64,000 nucleotides of DNA, taken from the NCBI GenBank assembly GCA_036704045.1, contig DATNQM010000018.1, positions 161,032-225,031 of the forward strand, in the 5' to 3' direction. Both the position numbers and the translations under genes were made by a program. The DNA comes from Ancylothrix sp036704045 (GTDB lineage: Bacteria; Cyanobacteriota; Cyanobacteriia; Cyanobacteriales; Oscillatoriaceae). The number at the start of each line of letters is the position of its first letter. Within the stretch, counting starts at the first letter, position 1. This document shows positions 18,161 through 26,989 of this stretch, piece after piece. The notes below the pieces were generated by a model. That model saw nothing but the letters and a program-made list of their open reading frames with translations, was not told where the DNA came from and made no database searches.

Positions 18161-18952
18161 GTGGAAGAAAGACTGCAAAAAATCCTCTCTCAGTGGGGCA
18201 TAGCCTCCCGCCGTCAAGCCGAAAAAATGATCCTTGACGGACGGGTAAAGCTAAATGGCCAACCCGGAGAAATTGGCCAAAGAGCCAATCCTGAACGCGA
18301 TCAGATAGAAGTTGATGGGGTGTTGTTAACACCGGCACACCGTCCTCAGTTAGTGTATTTACTACTCCACAAGCCCAAAGGCGTTGTTTCCACCTGTAGC
18401 GATCCTCAAGGCCGTCCAACAGTATTGGAACTAATGCCAGAGTCTTTAGCGAGAGGTCAAGGGTTGCATCCCATTGGAAGGTTAGATAGCGAAACCACCG
18501 GTGCATTATTACTTAGCAACGATGGCGAATTAACTTTTGGTTTGACCCATCCCCGACACGGCATCCCCAAAACCTACGAAGTTCTGGTCAAAGGGCATCC
18601 CCCAGAAAAAGTGTTAAAAGACTGGAGAGAAGGCATCATGCTGGAAGGAAAAAAAACTCGACAAGCCAGTGTGTGCCAGATCAAAGCCTATCCGGGTACA
18701 ACACTTTTGCAAGTAATTCTGAAAGAGGGAAGAAACAGACAAATAAGAAAAGTTGCCGAACAGTTAGGATATCCTGTGATAAATTTACACCGCACCGCCA
18801 TTGGCCCAATTTTACTGAAACCCCCAGGAGAACCGATCTTGCCGGTGGGGAAATATCGCCTTCTAAAAAAATTTGAGTTGCAGTTTTTACAAAGCCAACT
18901 CGAAGTAACATCAGTAAGTGTTCCTACAGAAGTTGAGGAGCAAACCTTATGA
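18161..18952 (+). CDS. RluB/RsuA-family rRNA pseudouridine synthase
   Basis: A 263-residue pseudouridine synthase. It has an N-terminal S4 RNA-binding domain (QKILSQWGIASRRQAEKMIL) and the catalytic motif GRLDSETTGALLL with Asp109, followed by the conserved KTYEV and EGRNRQIRK motifs. It is expected to modify large- or small-subunit rRNA; RluB-like 23S activity is the more likely call but this is not certain. Start is GTG (18161); the frame begins there with full S4 homology. Its stop overlaps the start of the next gene by four bases (ATGA), so the two are translationally coupled. Confidence 0.9.
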   Translation: MEERLQKILSQWGIASRRQAEKMILDGRVKLNGQPGEIGQRANPERDQIEVDGVLLTPAHRPQLVYLLLHKPKGVVSTCSDPQGRPTVLELMPESLARGQGLHPIGRLDSETTGALLLSNDGELTFGLTHPRHGIPKTYEVLVKGHPPEKVLKDWREGIMLEGKKTRQASVCQIKAYPGTTLLQVILKEGRNRQIRKVAEQLGYPVINLHRTAIGPILLKPPGEPILPVGKYRLLKKFELQFLQSQLEVTSVSVPTEVEEQTL

Positions 18953-19749
18953 AGAAAAATAAAAATAAAGTTATACCGAATTTGGTACAAGAGCGCCAAG
19001 AAAAACTTGATAGTCTCGGCGCAGAGTTGCGGCGAGTGCGCCAGCAACAGGAACTTTCTATCGAGGAAGTTTCGGCCAGAACAATGATCGGCGTAAGAAT
19101 ATTGCAAGCTATTGAAGAAGCTAATTTGCAAGAGTTACCCGAACCAATCTACATCCAGGGCTTTATCCGCAAGTTTGCCAATGCCCTAGGGTTGAATGGG
19201 GCAACTTTTGCCTCAGATTTTCCCACCGAAACCAATATGCGCTTGCTAAATTATGGCTCGTGGATTCCGTTGCCAGGAGTCCAATTGCGACCGATTCATC
19301 TTTACGCTATTTACGTTTTGTTGATCGTGAGTTCCGTACAAGGTTTATCTTATATGGTGAACCGTTCAGCTATTCAAGCGTCAAATTTGCAAGACATCTC
19401 TGAACCAGTCAGTGAGAATTTGTTGGGGCCAAAACCCACACCAGCCACTCAACTCACCGCTATGGCAGCCTCTAGCCAAAATTCCTCAAAAACAGTGAGT
19501 GAGGATAAAGGACAGGTACGCATTGGTTTAACTTTAAAAGCTGAATCTTGGATTGAAGTGGAAGCTGATGGCAAAACGGCTTTTGAGGGAATGTTGCCCC
19601 AAGGAACTCAGCGCACTTGGTTTGCAAAAGAACAGTTAATTGTGCGGGCCGGTAATGCGGGAGGTGTTTTGGTGGCTGTTAACAACGGACAAGCAAAACA
19701 AATGGGGGCCCCTGGAAAAGTTGAAGAACTGCGAGTTAAAGCGAATTAA
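18949..19749 (+). CDS. RodZ-like helix-turn-helix membrane protein
   Basis: The 266-residue product has an N-terminal HTH_25 domain (about 20-90, with LSIEEVSARTMIGVRILQAI), one transmembrane segment (about 117-137) and a C-terminal DUF4115-type domain (about 170-266, with GLTLKAESWIEVEADGK). This is the layout of RodZ, the MreB-binding shape protein, although many cyanobacterial members are shorter in the linker. It is translationally coupled to the pseudouridine synthase and followed by a strong terminator. A function in cell shape is inference from the fold and layout. Confidence 0.82.
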   Translation: MKKNKNKVIPNLVQERQEKLDSLGAELRRVRQQQELSIEEVSARTMIGVRILQAIEEANLQELPEPIYIQGFIRKFANALGLNGATFASDFPTETNMRLLNYGSWIPLPGVQLRPIHLYAIYVLLIVSSVQGLSYMVNRSAIQASNLQDISEPVSENLLGPKPTPATQLTAMAASSQNSSKTVSEDKGQVRIGLTLKAESWIEVEADGKTAFEGMLPQGTQRTWFAKEQLIVRAGNAGGVLVAVNNGQAKQMGAPGKVEELRVKAN

Positions 19750-19762
19750 TTTTATTGAGTTT

Positions 19763-19792
19763 TAGGCTGGCTTTAGCCAGCCTATTTTTTTT
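19763..19792 (+). terminator. Strong Rho-independent terminator of the rodZ-like gene
   Basis: taggctggct (19763-19772) pairs perfectly with agccagccta (19775-19784), followed by eight T (19785-19792). It overlaps the stop codon of the convergent malQ gene by two bases. Confidence 0.85.
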
Positions 19793-21284
19793 AGCGGCCG
19801 TAAATTTGGGTAAGTTTTTTGAGGCGGGATGTTAGTTCAGGGTTAAAGTCTTTGTCCTGGTATCGCCATTCCCAATTGCCCTCGGCTTTCCCCGGATAGT
19901 TCATGCGGCCAATGGTTCCTAAGCCGAAGATATCTTGTAAGGGAATAATAGCTTGATTGGCAACGGAACTGAGGGCTAGACGAATGAGATCCCAATTTAT
20001 GCCATCGGGGCCATTACAACCCAGGTAGTCGAGGACGTTTTGTTTTTCCGTTTCGCCAAGTTGGTTAAACCAGCCCACTGTCGTATCGTTATCGTGGGTG
20101 CCGGTGTAAATCACGCTATTGCGGGAAATATTAAAGGGCAAATAGGGATTATCGGTGCCCCCGCCAAAGGCAAAATGTAAGATTTTCATGCCTGGTAGTT
20201 CAAATTTATCGCGCAAGGCTTCTACTTCTGGGGTGATGATCCCCAAGTCTTCGGCCATGACAGATAATTTTCCTAGTTTTTCGTTCAAAACTTCAAAAAG
20301 TTCGTCGCCTGGTGCTTTTACCCATTCGCCATTGATGGCTGTGGTTTCGCCTTGGGGAACGGCCCAATATGCCTCAAAGCCTCGAAAATGGTCAATGCGG
20401 ATGATATCGACATATTCCAGCATGACTTCAAAGCGTTTTATCCACCAGTCAAAGTTTGTTTTTTGTAGGTTGTCCCAGTTATAAACGGGATTGCCCCAAA
20501 GTTGGCCGGTGTTGCTGAAATAATCGGGGGGAACACCGGCGACTAAAGATGGGAGGCTGGTTTCTTCGTCTAAACAAAAAATTTCTGGATGGGCCCACAC
20601 ATCGGCACTATCACCGGCAACATAGATGGGAATATCACCAATAATTTCGATTTTGTTTTCATTGGCGTATTTTTTGAGAGCCGACCACTGACGGAAAAAG
20701 ATAAACTGCACAAAGTTGTGATAGTTTATTTCTTCGCTTAGTTGAAGTTTCCATGCCCCAACGGCTGCCGGTTCGCGGTGACGAATACCGAGATCCCAAG
20801 TATGCCAACTATCTCCTGCGTGAGCAGTTTTGAGAGACATAAAAAGAGCGTAGTCATTTAACCAGTAAATTGCCCCTGCACAAAATCTTTGATATTCTTC
20901 TTGCAATTTTTGTGGGCAATGGTGGACAAAATTTTGAGAAGCTTTTTGTAGCAAAGGCAGTTTATAGGCAAAAACTGCTTCAAAATCTACTTTTTCGCTA
21001 GGAAAATGAGGAAAATCGGCAATATCATCAGCCGAAAGTAAACCGTCTTCAACCAATAAATCGAGACTAATTAAAATTGGGTTGCCGGCCATTGCCGAAT
21101 AGCACATATAAGGTGAATTTCCGTAGCCGGTGGGGCCCAAAGGTAAAACCTGCCAAAGCTTTTGACCGCTTTCTCTTAAAAAATCAATAAACTGATAGGC
21201 TGGTTTTCCAAGATCCCCGACACCAAACCGACTGGGTAAAGACGTAGGATGTAACAAAATTCCGCTAGTTCTGGGAAAAGGCAT
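19791..21284 (-). CDS. malQ: 4-alpha-glucanotransferase MalQ (copy 1)
   Basis: Amylomaltase of glycoside hydrolase family 77: it transfers alpha-1,4-glucan segments between maltooligosaccharides during glycogen/starch turnover in the cytosol. The 497-residue length is normal. The three catalytic acids are visible: nucleophile Asp298 (IRIDHFRGFE), acid/base Glu345 (VMAEDLGIITPE) and Asp398 (TGTHDNDTT). A second, divergent malQ lies 131 bases upstream on the same strand. No ribosome site is evident at the ATG. The stop codon abuts the terminator of the convergent rodZ-like gene. Confidence 0.95.
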   Translation of the reverse strand: MPFPRTSGILLHPTSLPSRFGVGDLGKPAYQFIDFLRESGQKLWQVLPLGPTGYGNSPYMCYSAMAGNPILISLDLLVEDGLLSADDIADFPHFPSEKVDFEAVFAYKLPLLQKASQNFVHHCPQKLQEEYQRFCAGAIYWLNDYALFMSLKTAHAGDSWHTWDLGIRHREPAAVGAWKLQLSEEINYHNFVQFIFFRQWSALKKYANENKIEIIGDIPIYVAGDSADVWAHPEIFCLDEETSLPSLVAGVPPDYFSNTGQLWGNPVYNWDNLQKTNFDWWIKRFEVMLEYVDIIRIDHFRGFEAYWAVPQGETTAINGEWVKAPGDELFEVLNEKLGKLSVMAEDLGIITPEVEALRDKFELPGMKILHFAFGGGTDNPYLPFNISRNSVIYTGTHDNDTTVGWFNQLGETEKQNVLDYLGCNGPDGINWDLIRLALSSVANQAIIPLQDIFGLGTIGRMNYPGKAEGNWEWRYQDKDFNPELTSRLKKLTQIYGR

Positions 21285-21415
21285 AGGTGACGAGGTTATT
21301 GCTGATTAGGTAGTGTCTAAAAAGTAGGGGATGCTGTTAGAGGGGGAAGCAGTCCGCTAATGGGAGAAGTTGGAACAGGAGGCATCTTGAGGACGCAGAA
21401 ATGAGAATTTACGTT

Positions 21416-22900
21416 TTAATAAAACCGGCCATAAATTTCAGCTAAGTTACGCAGACGACTGCTAAGGTTTTTTGTGAGGACTCCTGGGGTATAACGCCAT
21501 CCCCAATTGCCTTCTCCTATGCCGGGGGTGTTCATTCTTCCTTCTCTTCCAATTCCTAAAACATCTTGTAAAGGAATAATTGCCCAATCTGCCACTGAAG
21601 ATGTAATGACGCGAATGGCATCCCAATGAATTTCGGAAAGATTGTATTGTCCTAGATAGTTGAGGAAATTATTTTTTTCAAAGTCTGGCAAATCACTTAA
21701 CCAACCTAGGGTAGTGTCGTTATCGTGGGTGCCGGTATAGGCTACACAGTTGCGCGGGTAGTTGTGGGGTAAATAGGCATTTCCCCAACCAGAAGCAAAG
21801 GCAAAATGTAAGATTTTCATGCCGGGTAAGTGGAATTTGTCGCGCAAGGCTTCGACTTCTGGGGTAATAATTCCTAAGTCTTCGGCGACAACGGGTAGCC
21901 GGCCTAGTTGTTCTTCGATAGATTGAAAAAAGCCTTCACTGGGCCCTTTTATCCACCGGCCGTTCATGGCTGTGCTTTCGCCTTGTTTGACAACCCAATA
22001 GGACTCAAAGGCCCGGAAATGGTCAATGCGTATCCAGTCTACTGTTTCTAGCATTGCTTGAAAGCGTTCTACCCACCACTGATAATTTTTTTGCCGTAGC
22101 TGATACCAGTTATAGATGGGGTTGCCCCACAGTTGGCCGGTGGCGCTAAAGTAGTCGGGTGGTACTCCTGCCATTAAGGTTGAGTTGCCGGTTTGGGGAT
22201 GCAAACAAAAGTTTTCTGGATGGGCCCACACATCGGCGCTATCATGGGCAACATAAATGGGCAAATCTCCCAAAATTTGGATTTTTCGGTCGTTGGTATA
22301 GCGTTTGAGGTAGCCCCATTGCCGAAAAAATTCAAATTGTTGATATTTTATGAAGTTTATTTCTACTTCTAGTAGCATCCTACACGCCTTAAGCGCTTCG
22401 GGTTCTCGGTCTCGCAGTGCTGGGTTCCACCCATTCCAGTTTTTACCTCGGTTCATTTGCTTAATTGCCATGAATAAGGCATAGTCTTCTAGCCAAGTTT
22501 CATGGTGTTGACAAAAGGTTTTAAATTCTTCTTGGGGTTGGTTTTGAAAGTTTTCAAAGGCTTTCCAAAACAAGTTTATTTTGTAGTTGATGACGCGATC
22601 ATAATCTACGCTGTCTTTGGGAAACTGTGGTGGTTTGGCTATGTCTTGATGGCTTAGTAAGCCTTTTTCTTGTAGAATTTGTGGACTAATTAGTAATGCG
22701 TTCCCGGCCATTGCTGAATAGGAGGCATAGGGGGAGTTTCCGTGACCTGTTGGCCCTAATGGCAATATCTGCCAAATTCTTTGTCCGCTTTCTACTAAAA
22801 AATCAATAAATTTATAGGCTTCTGGCCCTAAGTCTCCTATGCCAAAAGGACTTGGCAGGGAGGTGGGGTGTAGCAAAATGCCGCTGGCTCTGTGGGGCAT
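21416..22900 (-). CDS. malQ: 4-alpha-glucanotransferase MalQ (copy 2)
   Basis: A 494-residue GH77 paralog of the downstream gene, with the same start (SGILLHPTSLPS) and intact catalytic Asp293, Glu340 and Asp393. The two proteins differ at many positions throughout, including the 120-150 region, so the duplication is old or the copies have separate origins. Both appear functional. Carrying two side by side is unusual; they may act on different chain lengths, which cannot be judged from sequence. The ribosome site aagg is only two bases from the ATG. Confidence 0.94.
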   Translation of the reverse strand: MPHRASGILLHPTSLPSPFGIGDLGPEAYKFIDFLVESGQRIWQILPLGPTGHGNSPYASYSAMAGNALLISPQILQEKGLLSHQDIAKPPQFPKDSVDYDRVINYKINLFWKAFENFQNQPQEEFKTFCQHHETWLEDYALFMAIKQMNRGKNWNGWNPALRDREPEALKACRMLLEVEINFIKYQQFEFFRQWGYLKRYTNDRKIQILGDLPIYVAHDSADVWAHPENFCLHPQTGNSTLMAGVPPDYFSATGQLWGNPIYNWYQLRQKNYQWWVERFQAMLETVDWIRIDHFRAFESYWVVKQGESTAMNGRWIKGPSEGFFQSIEEQLGRLPVVAEDLGIITPEVEALRDKFHLPGMKILHFAFASGWGNAYLPHNYPRNCVAYTGTHDNDTTLGWLSDLPDFEKNNFLNYLGQYNLSEIHWDAIRVITSSVADWAIIPLQDVLGIGREGRMNTPGIGEGNWGWRYTPGVLTKNLSSRLRNLAEIYGRFY

Positions 22901-23073
22901 ATCCTTGCTGATTCCTCTGTATTCTACCCGTAAATCTTATACTTTTTGAAGCACTAGGCTATCATTCCTAGGTTTTAATTTTTATTTGCTGTTCTTCTAC
23001 TGTTAGGATCTTACGGTTACAGATTGTGGACGTTATGTTGTCCTAAATCTAAATATCTCAAATTTAAAATTCT

Positions 23074-23508
23074 ATGACTTATCGTAATCCTGTCCCGACA
23101 GTCGATATTATTATTGAGCTTGTTGATCGTCCTTCAAGACCGGTGGTTTTGATTGAACGTCTCAATCCTCCTCACGGTTGGGCTCTTCCGGGGGGTTTTG
23201 TGGATTATGGTGAGCCGGTTGAGGTGGCTGCTCGTCGTGAGGCTGCTGAGGAAACTGGGTTAAATGTAGAGCTTATTGAGCAGTTTTGTGTGTATTCTGA
23301 TCCGCAGCGTGACCCTCGTCAGCACACTCTGAGTGTGGTTTTTATTGCTGCTGCTAAGGGTGAACCCTATGCGGCTGATGATGCAAAAAATTTGGGGCTT
23401 TTTGAGTTTTATTCTCTACCTGCTGTTTTGTGTTTTGACCATGAGCGGATTTTGCGCGACTATTGGTTTTACCGGCATTACGGAGTTCGCCCTCGTCTAG
23501 GCTTTTAA
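23074..23508 (+). CDS. Nudix hydrolase, ADP-ribose pyrophosphatase-like
   Basis: The 144-residue protein has a complete Nudix box: Gly41, Glu47, then REAAEETGL (55-63). The early WALPGGFVDYGE segment is typical of the ADP-ribose/NADH-type pyrophosphatases rather than MutT. It would hydrolyse a nucleoside diphosphate linked to another group; the substrate is not predictable. Gene is alone, in divergent orientation to malQ copy 2. No ribosome site seen. Confidence 0.9.
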   Translation: MTYRNPVPTVDIIIELVDRPSRPVVLIERLNPPHGWALPGGFVDYGEPVEVAARREAAEETGLNVELIEQFCVYSDPQRDPRQHTLSVVFIAAAKGEPYAADDAKNLGLFEFYSLPAVLCFDHERILRDYWFYRHYGVRPRLGF

Positions 23509-23683
23509 TTTGCATATTTTGCAGACAGTTTAAATGGGCGGTTAATGCGGTTTTGGGCTTAATAAGTTAGTGATTGCGTTAGTTTGAATTGAGAATTTTT
23601 TATTATTAAATTTTTTGTTGTTGCGAATTAAATTTTAACAATAAAAATTTGTTTTTGTATTTCAAAAACTTATGTTTTTTGAA

Positions 23684-23712
23684 TTGACTTTTTTTTTCAA
23701 AAAGCTGCTAAT
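23684..23712 (+). promoter_or_regulatory. Possible promoter of phnD
   Basis: TTGACT (23684-23689) is followed after 17 bases by GCTAAT (23707-23712), 43 bases before the phnD start codon. The surrounding 245-bp gap is very AT-rich. I could not find a regularly spaced Pho-box array. Confidence 0.3.
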
Positions 23713-23754
23713 TTATTTAAGGAGTTAATTGCAATTATTTGTCAATAGGTTGTT

Positions 23755-24780
23755 ATGAAAAAAAATGTAGGGGTTGTTCGTTTGGCACGCAAGGGCGTGG
23801 TTGTGGGTGCTGGGGTTTTGTTTTTAGGTATGGCTGGTTTGACTGGTTGTGGCCAGGAACAAGCTTCTCAAAATACGCCGGCTAGCCAGAATACAACCGC
23901 TGCAACTCCAGCAAGTTCAACACAAAATACAACGACAACAGCTGCTAAACCAATGTCTAAGCTGACAGTGGCTTTTGCTTCTCGCAAGGATGCTACTGAT
24001 TTGGAGACAAAGGCTAAGGCGGTGGGTGAGTTTTTGACAAAAGAAATGGGTATGCCGGTGGAAACGGTGATCGGCGATGATACGGCTGCTGTGGAAGCTT
24101 TAAAAGCGGATAAGGTTGATGTAGCTTTTGTGAGCAGTCGTCCGGCTTTGAAAGCGAAAGAATTAGCAGGTGCGAATCTTGTTTTGGCAGAGGTTAGAAA
24201 AGATTATTCTGGAGGTCATACTTATAAATCTGTTTTGGTTGTCAAAGAAGATAGTCCTCTGACAGAAAAAGCGACAGCTAAAGAAACTTTGGAACAGTTG
24301 AAAGACAAAAAAATGGCTTTTGCTTCGCGCACTTCTGGGTCTGGTTTTATTATTCCTACGGGTGAATTAGTAGGTCAAGGTTTGGTGGATGGCCCAGACC
24401 GCTTAGAAAACTTTTTTAGTCAGGTAAATTATGGGGATGGTTACGCTAGTGCCCTCAAAGCAGTTCTTAATGATCAGGCAGATGTGGCTGCGGTTTCTGA
24501 GTATGCTTTGAAAGAGCCTTATATTACTGAGGAAGAAGCAAAACAGTTGCGGGTTTTGCATTCAATTCCTGGGGTGCCGGCTCATGGTATTACGATGGAT
24601 GATGATGTGCCGGCGGATGTCAAAGAGAAGTTTGTTAATGCGATGATGAAGTTAAATGAGCCTGCTAATAATCAACTATTAACGGCTCTTTATAACTCAA
24701 CTGAGTTGGTGAAAGTTGACCATGATAAGCATTTAGCACCAATGAAAGATGCTCTCGAACGTGCAAAAATGACTCCGTAA
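23755..24780 (+). CDS. phnD: Phosphonate-type ABC transporter substrate-binding lipoprotein PhnD
   Basis: A 341-residue periplasmic binding protein of the PhnD family, which captures phosphonates or phosphite. A basic N-terminus and hydrophobic stretch end in the lipobox LTGC, so Cys32 should be lipidated; a Thr/Ser/Gln-rich linker (33-68) follows. The core starts at KLTVAFASRKD and includes DVAFVSSRPAL and the anion-site-like FASRTSGSGFIIP. It is the first gene of a phnD-phnC-phnE set. The 239-base gap to phnC contains a terminator-like hairpin, so the binding protein may be made in excess of the membrane components. Phosphite versus phosphonate specificity cannot be told. Confidence 0.9.
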   Translation: MKKNVGVVRLARKGVVVGAGVLFLGMAGLTGCGQEQASQNTPASQNTTAATPASSTQNTTTTAAKPMSKLTVAFASRKDATDLETKAKAVGEFLTKEMGMPVETVIGDDTAAVEALKADKVDVAFVSSRPALKAKELAGANLVLAEVRKDYSGGHTYKSVLVVKEDSPLTEKATAKETLEQLKDKKMAFASRTSGSGFIIPTGELVGQGLVDGPDRLENFFSQVNYGDGYASALKAVLNDQADVAAVSEYALKEPYITEEEAKQLRVLHSIPGVPAHGITMDDDVPADVKEKFVNAMMKLNEPANNQLLTALYNSTELVKVDHDKHLAPMKDALERAKMTP

Positions 24781-24926
24781 TTGATGAGGGGAGATTGAGG
24801 AATTAGTAATTCAAAAAAGAGATTACTTTTTTCTCAATTTCCTCTTTCTAAGCCTTAATAATAAGAGGCCAAAAATATTAAACAATGTAATTAGTTGGGG
24901 TTGTTTTAGTAGATGCTTAGGGCAGG

Positions 24927-24955
24927 CTGAGTTGGCAACCCAGGCTCTTTTTTTT
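24927..24955 (+). terminator. Terminator-like hairpin between phnD and phnC
   Basis: ctgagtt (24927-24933) pairs with aacccag (24937-24943) with one mismatch, and a run of eight T follows (24948-24955). It could partially stop transcription after phnD and set the ratio of binding protein to transporter. Confidence 0.45.
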
Positions 24956-25019
24956 GTTTGGTATCTTTTCTGAGTTTGGAGAGTTTTAGAGTTTTGAAGA
25001 TTAACACTTTTAAATAGCT

Positions 25020-25754
25020 ATGATGATTGAGTGTGAAAATATAGAAACGCGTTATAGTTTTGCCCTAGGCCGGCCTATTTTAAATGGAATTAATTTTTCA
25101 GTAAAATCTGGGGAATTTGTGGCGCTTTTGGGGTTGAATGGTGCGGGGAAATCGACTCTTTTAAAGACATTGGTGGGTTTAGTTCCTCTTCAAAAGGGTA
25201 GGATTGATATTAAGGGAGTGCCGGTGAATGGGGGGACGTTAAAAGAGATTCGTAGAAATGTGGGCTTTCTGTTTCAAGGGGGAGGGTTAATTAAGCAAAT
25301 TTCGGCTTTAGATAATGTTTTATGTGGCCGGTTGGGTGCTGTGTCGGTATGGGATAGTTTGTGGGGTTTTAGTAAAAAAGAAAGACAGGATGCTTTTGAT
25401 TTATTAGAAAGTTTAGAGTTGGGAAATTTTGCACAACAAAAAACTGGTTTGTTGAGTGGGGGACAACAGCAAAAGGTAGCGATTGCTAGAGCCTTAATTC
25501 AGCGTCCACAGATTTTATTAGCCGATGAACCAACGACGGGTTTAGATGTGCTGGCGGCGCGTCAGGTTATGGAGATTTTTAGTAATTTATGTCGTGAAAA
25601 AAATATAACAGTTGTGATAGTTTTGCATGACTTGGAGTTAGCGAGTTTGTATGCAGAAAGGGCTGTGATTTTGGATGCAGGGCGAGTAATTTATGATGGA
25701 GGTTGTGGAAATTTAACTAAGCAATTTGCGGATTTAAAAGCTGTTAAATTATAA
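25020..25754 (+). CDS. phnC: Phosphonate-type ABC transporter ATP-binding protein PhnC
   Basis: A 244-residue ABC ATPase with Walker A GLNGAGKST (38-46), signature LSGGQ (145-149) and Walker B ILLADEP (165-171), followed by the switch His in VIVLHDLE. It is closest to PhnC by context between phnD and phnE. Two consecutive ATG codons open the frame; either could be the start. A hairpin with a T-run follows directly, before phnE. Confidence 0.9.
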   Translation: MMIECENIETRYSFALGRPILNGINFSVKSGEFVALLGLNGAGKSTLLKTLVGLVPLQKGRIDIKGVPVNGGTLKEIRRNVGFLFQGGGLIKQISALDNVLCGRLGAVSVWDSLWGFSKKERQDAFDLLESLELGNFAQQKTGLLSGGQQQKVAIARALIQRPQILLADEPTTGLDVLAARQVMEIFSNLCREKNITVVIVLHDLELASLYAERAVILDAGRVIYDGGCGNLTKQFADLKAVKL

Positions 25755-25783
25755 AAAAATCCTTTTTGAGTAAGGGTTTTTTT
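25753..25783 (+). terminator. A/U-rich hairpin after phnC
   Basis: aaaaaaatcctt (25753-25764) and aagggttttttt (25772-25783) form a stem with one G-U pair and a built-in T-run. It overlaps the phnC stop codon and lies 45 bases before phnE, so it would attenuate rather than fully end the operon. Confidence 0.45.
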
Positions 25784-25828
25784 GAAAAAAGCTGGTTTGA
25801 TAAGATAGTTAAAAAATGAGAGAGATTG

Positions 25829-26620
25829 ATGAAAAAAGATTTAGTGATTTGGTGGAAAAAGAATGGTTGGGCGCGGTGGTTTGCAATTGGATTAAGTGTA
25901 GTTTTGGTGTATGGTTGGGCTTTGCAGGGGTTGGAAATTAATTTAGATTTATTGCGGGATAGTTGGCCGCATATTATTGATTTTTTGATTAGGTTATGGC
26001 CGCCTAATTTGGAAGTTTTAGATGTGGCTGTTAAGGCTTTAGTTGAAACGGTGCAAATGTCTATTTGGGGAACGACTATCGGGGCGATTCTTTCGTTACC
26101 AATTGCGATTTGTAGCGCTCATAATTTGGCTCCTAAATGGTTACAATGGATTGCGAATTTTGTGCAGAATGCGGTGAGATCAATTCCGTCTATTGTGTTG
26201 GGTTTAATTTTTGTGGCGGCGACTGGTTTGGGGGCGCCGGCGGGGACTTTGGCGGTGGGAATTTATACGGTGGGTTATCTTGGAAAGTTTTATCAAGAGG
26301 CGATAGAGGCTGTTGAACCTCTTTCTCTTGAAGCTTTGCGGGTGTCGGGTGCTTCTTGGGTGCAGGTGGCCCAGTATGGGATTTTGCCGCAGGTTTTGCC
26401 TTTGGGTTTGGGATATACTTTATATATGTTTGAGTATAATATCCGGGCGGCTTCGGTTTTGGGGGTTGTGGGTGCCGGGGGTATTGGTTTTGAGTTGGTG
26501 AATTATATTCGGGCTTTTGAATATACGAAGGCGACTACTATGATGTTGGTTTTGTTGGTTGTTGTGACTATTATTGATGGGGTTAGTAGTAAGTTAAGGC
26601 AACGTTTGGAGAGGTTATAA
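25829..26620 (+). CDS. phnE: Phosphonate-type ABC transporter permease PhnE
   Basis: A 263-residue inner-membrane permease with about six transmembrane segments and the cytoplasmic coupling motif EALRVSGASWVQVAQYGILP. The frame opens at a TTG (25826), but the ATG next to it has a gagagag site and is the likely start. It completes the phnD-C-E transporter. No C-P lyase, phosphite dehydrogenase or phosphonatase gene is nearby, so only the import function is encoded here. Confidence 0.9.
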   Translation: MKKDLVIWWKKNGWARWFAIGLSVVLVYGWALQGLEINLDLLRDSWPHIIDFLIRLWPPNLEVLDVAVKALVETVQMSIWGTTIGAILSLPIAICSAHNLAPKWLQWIANFVQNAVRSIPSIVLGLIFVAATGLGAPAGTLAVGIYTVGYLGKFYQEAIEAVEPLSLEALRVSGASWVQVAQYGILPQVLPLGLGYTLYMFEYNIRAASVLGVVGAGGIGFELVNYIRAFEYTKATTMMLVLLVVVTIIDGVSSKLRQRLERL

Positions 26621-26631
26621 ACCTCATCCTG

Positions 26632-26662
26632 TAGCAGATGAAGGCGGATAAGCTATCTGCTA
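26632..26662. repeat. Inverted repeat between phnE and the toxin-antitoxin pair
   Basis: tagcagat (26632-26639) and atctgcta (26655-26662) are perfect 8-base arms with a 15-base loop. It lies 46 bases before the antitoxin start and could be an operator or a weak terminator. Confidence 0.4.
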
Positions 26663-26707
26663 TAGAATGCGGTTAAAATTAAAGTTAATGTTAGGGAGTA
26701 TAGGGTT

Positions 26708-26989
26708 ATGGATAGTATCAAAATTCGCTCTCATGTTGGTTCGGATGGGATTTTACATTTGGATGTGCCGGTGGGTTTTTGTGATGAAGAAATAGAGGTG
26801 ACGGTGATGGTAGAAAAAGTGGGGCCGGTTGTTAAGTCTCCTGAAAATTTGGGTTGGCCGGTTGGTTTTTTTGAGAGAACTTGGGGCAGTTGTGCAGATG
26901 ATCCGATTGTGATTGATGATGAGGGAATATGCGAAGAACTTGATGATAATTTGGATGGTGTTTTTGATGAGGAGGTAGAAATTGGGTGA
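26708..26989 (+). CDS. Putative antitoxin of a VapBC-type pair
   Basis: A 93-residue acidic protein beginning MDSIKIRSHVGSDGILHLDV, a pattern seen in many cyanobacterial genes directly upstream of PIN toxins. The N-terminal half may be a small beta-type DNA- or toxin-binding fold; the C-terminal third is strongly acidic (ELDDNLDGVFDEEVEIG), suited to binding a basic toxin. No classical AbrB or RHH motif is obvious. Its TGA stop overlaps the GTG start of the toxin gene by four bases, which supports the pairing. A toxin-neutralising role is inferred from context. Confidence 0.7.
   Translation: MDSIKIRSHVGSDGILHLDVPVGFCDEEIEVTVMVEKVGPVVKSPENLGWPVGFFERTWGSCADDPIVIDDEGICEELDDNLDGVFDEEVEIG

Noticed and set aside
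23521..23640. Repeated TTAAT/TTAGT words before phnD as a possible Pho box
   Set aside because: Spacings of 17, 8 and 12 bases do not fit the regular 11-base period of cyanobacterial Pho boxes.
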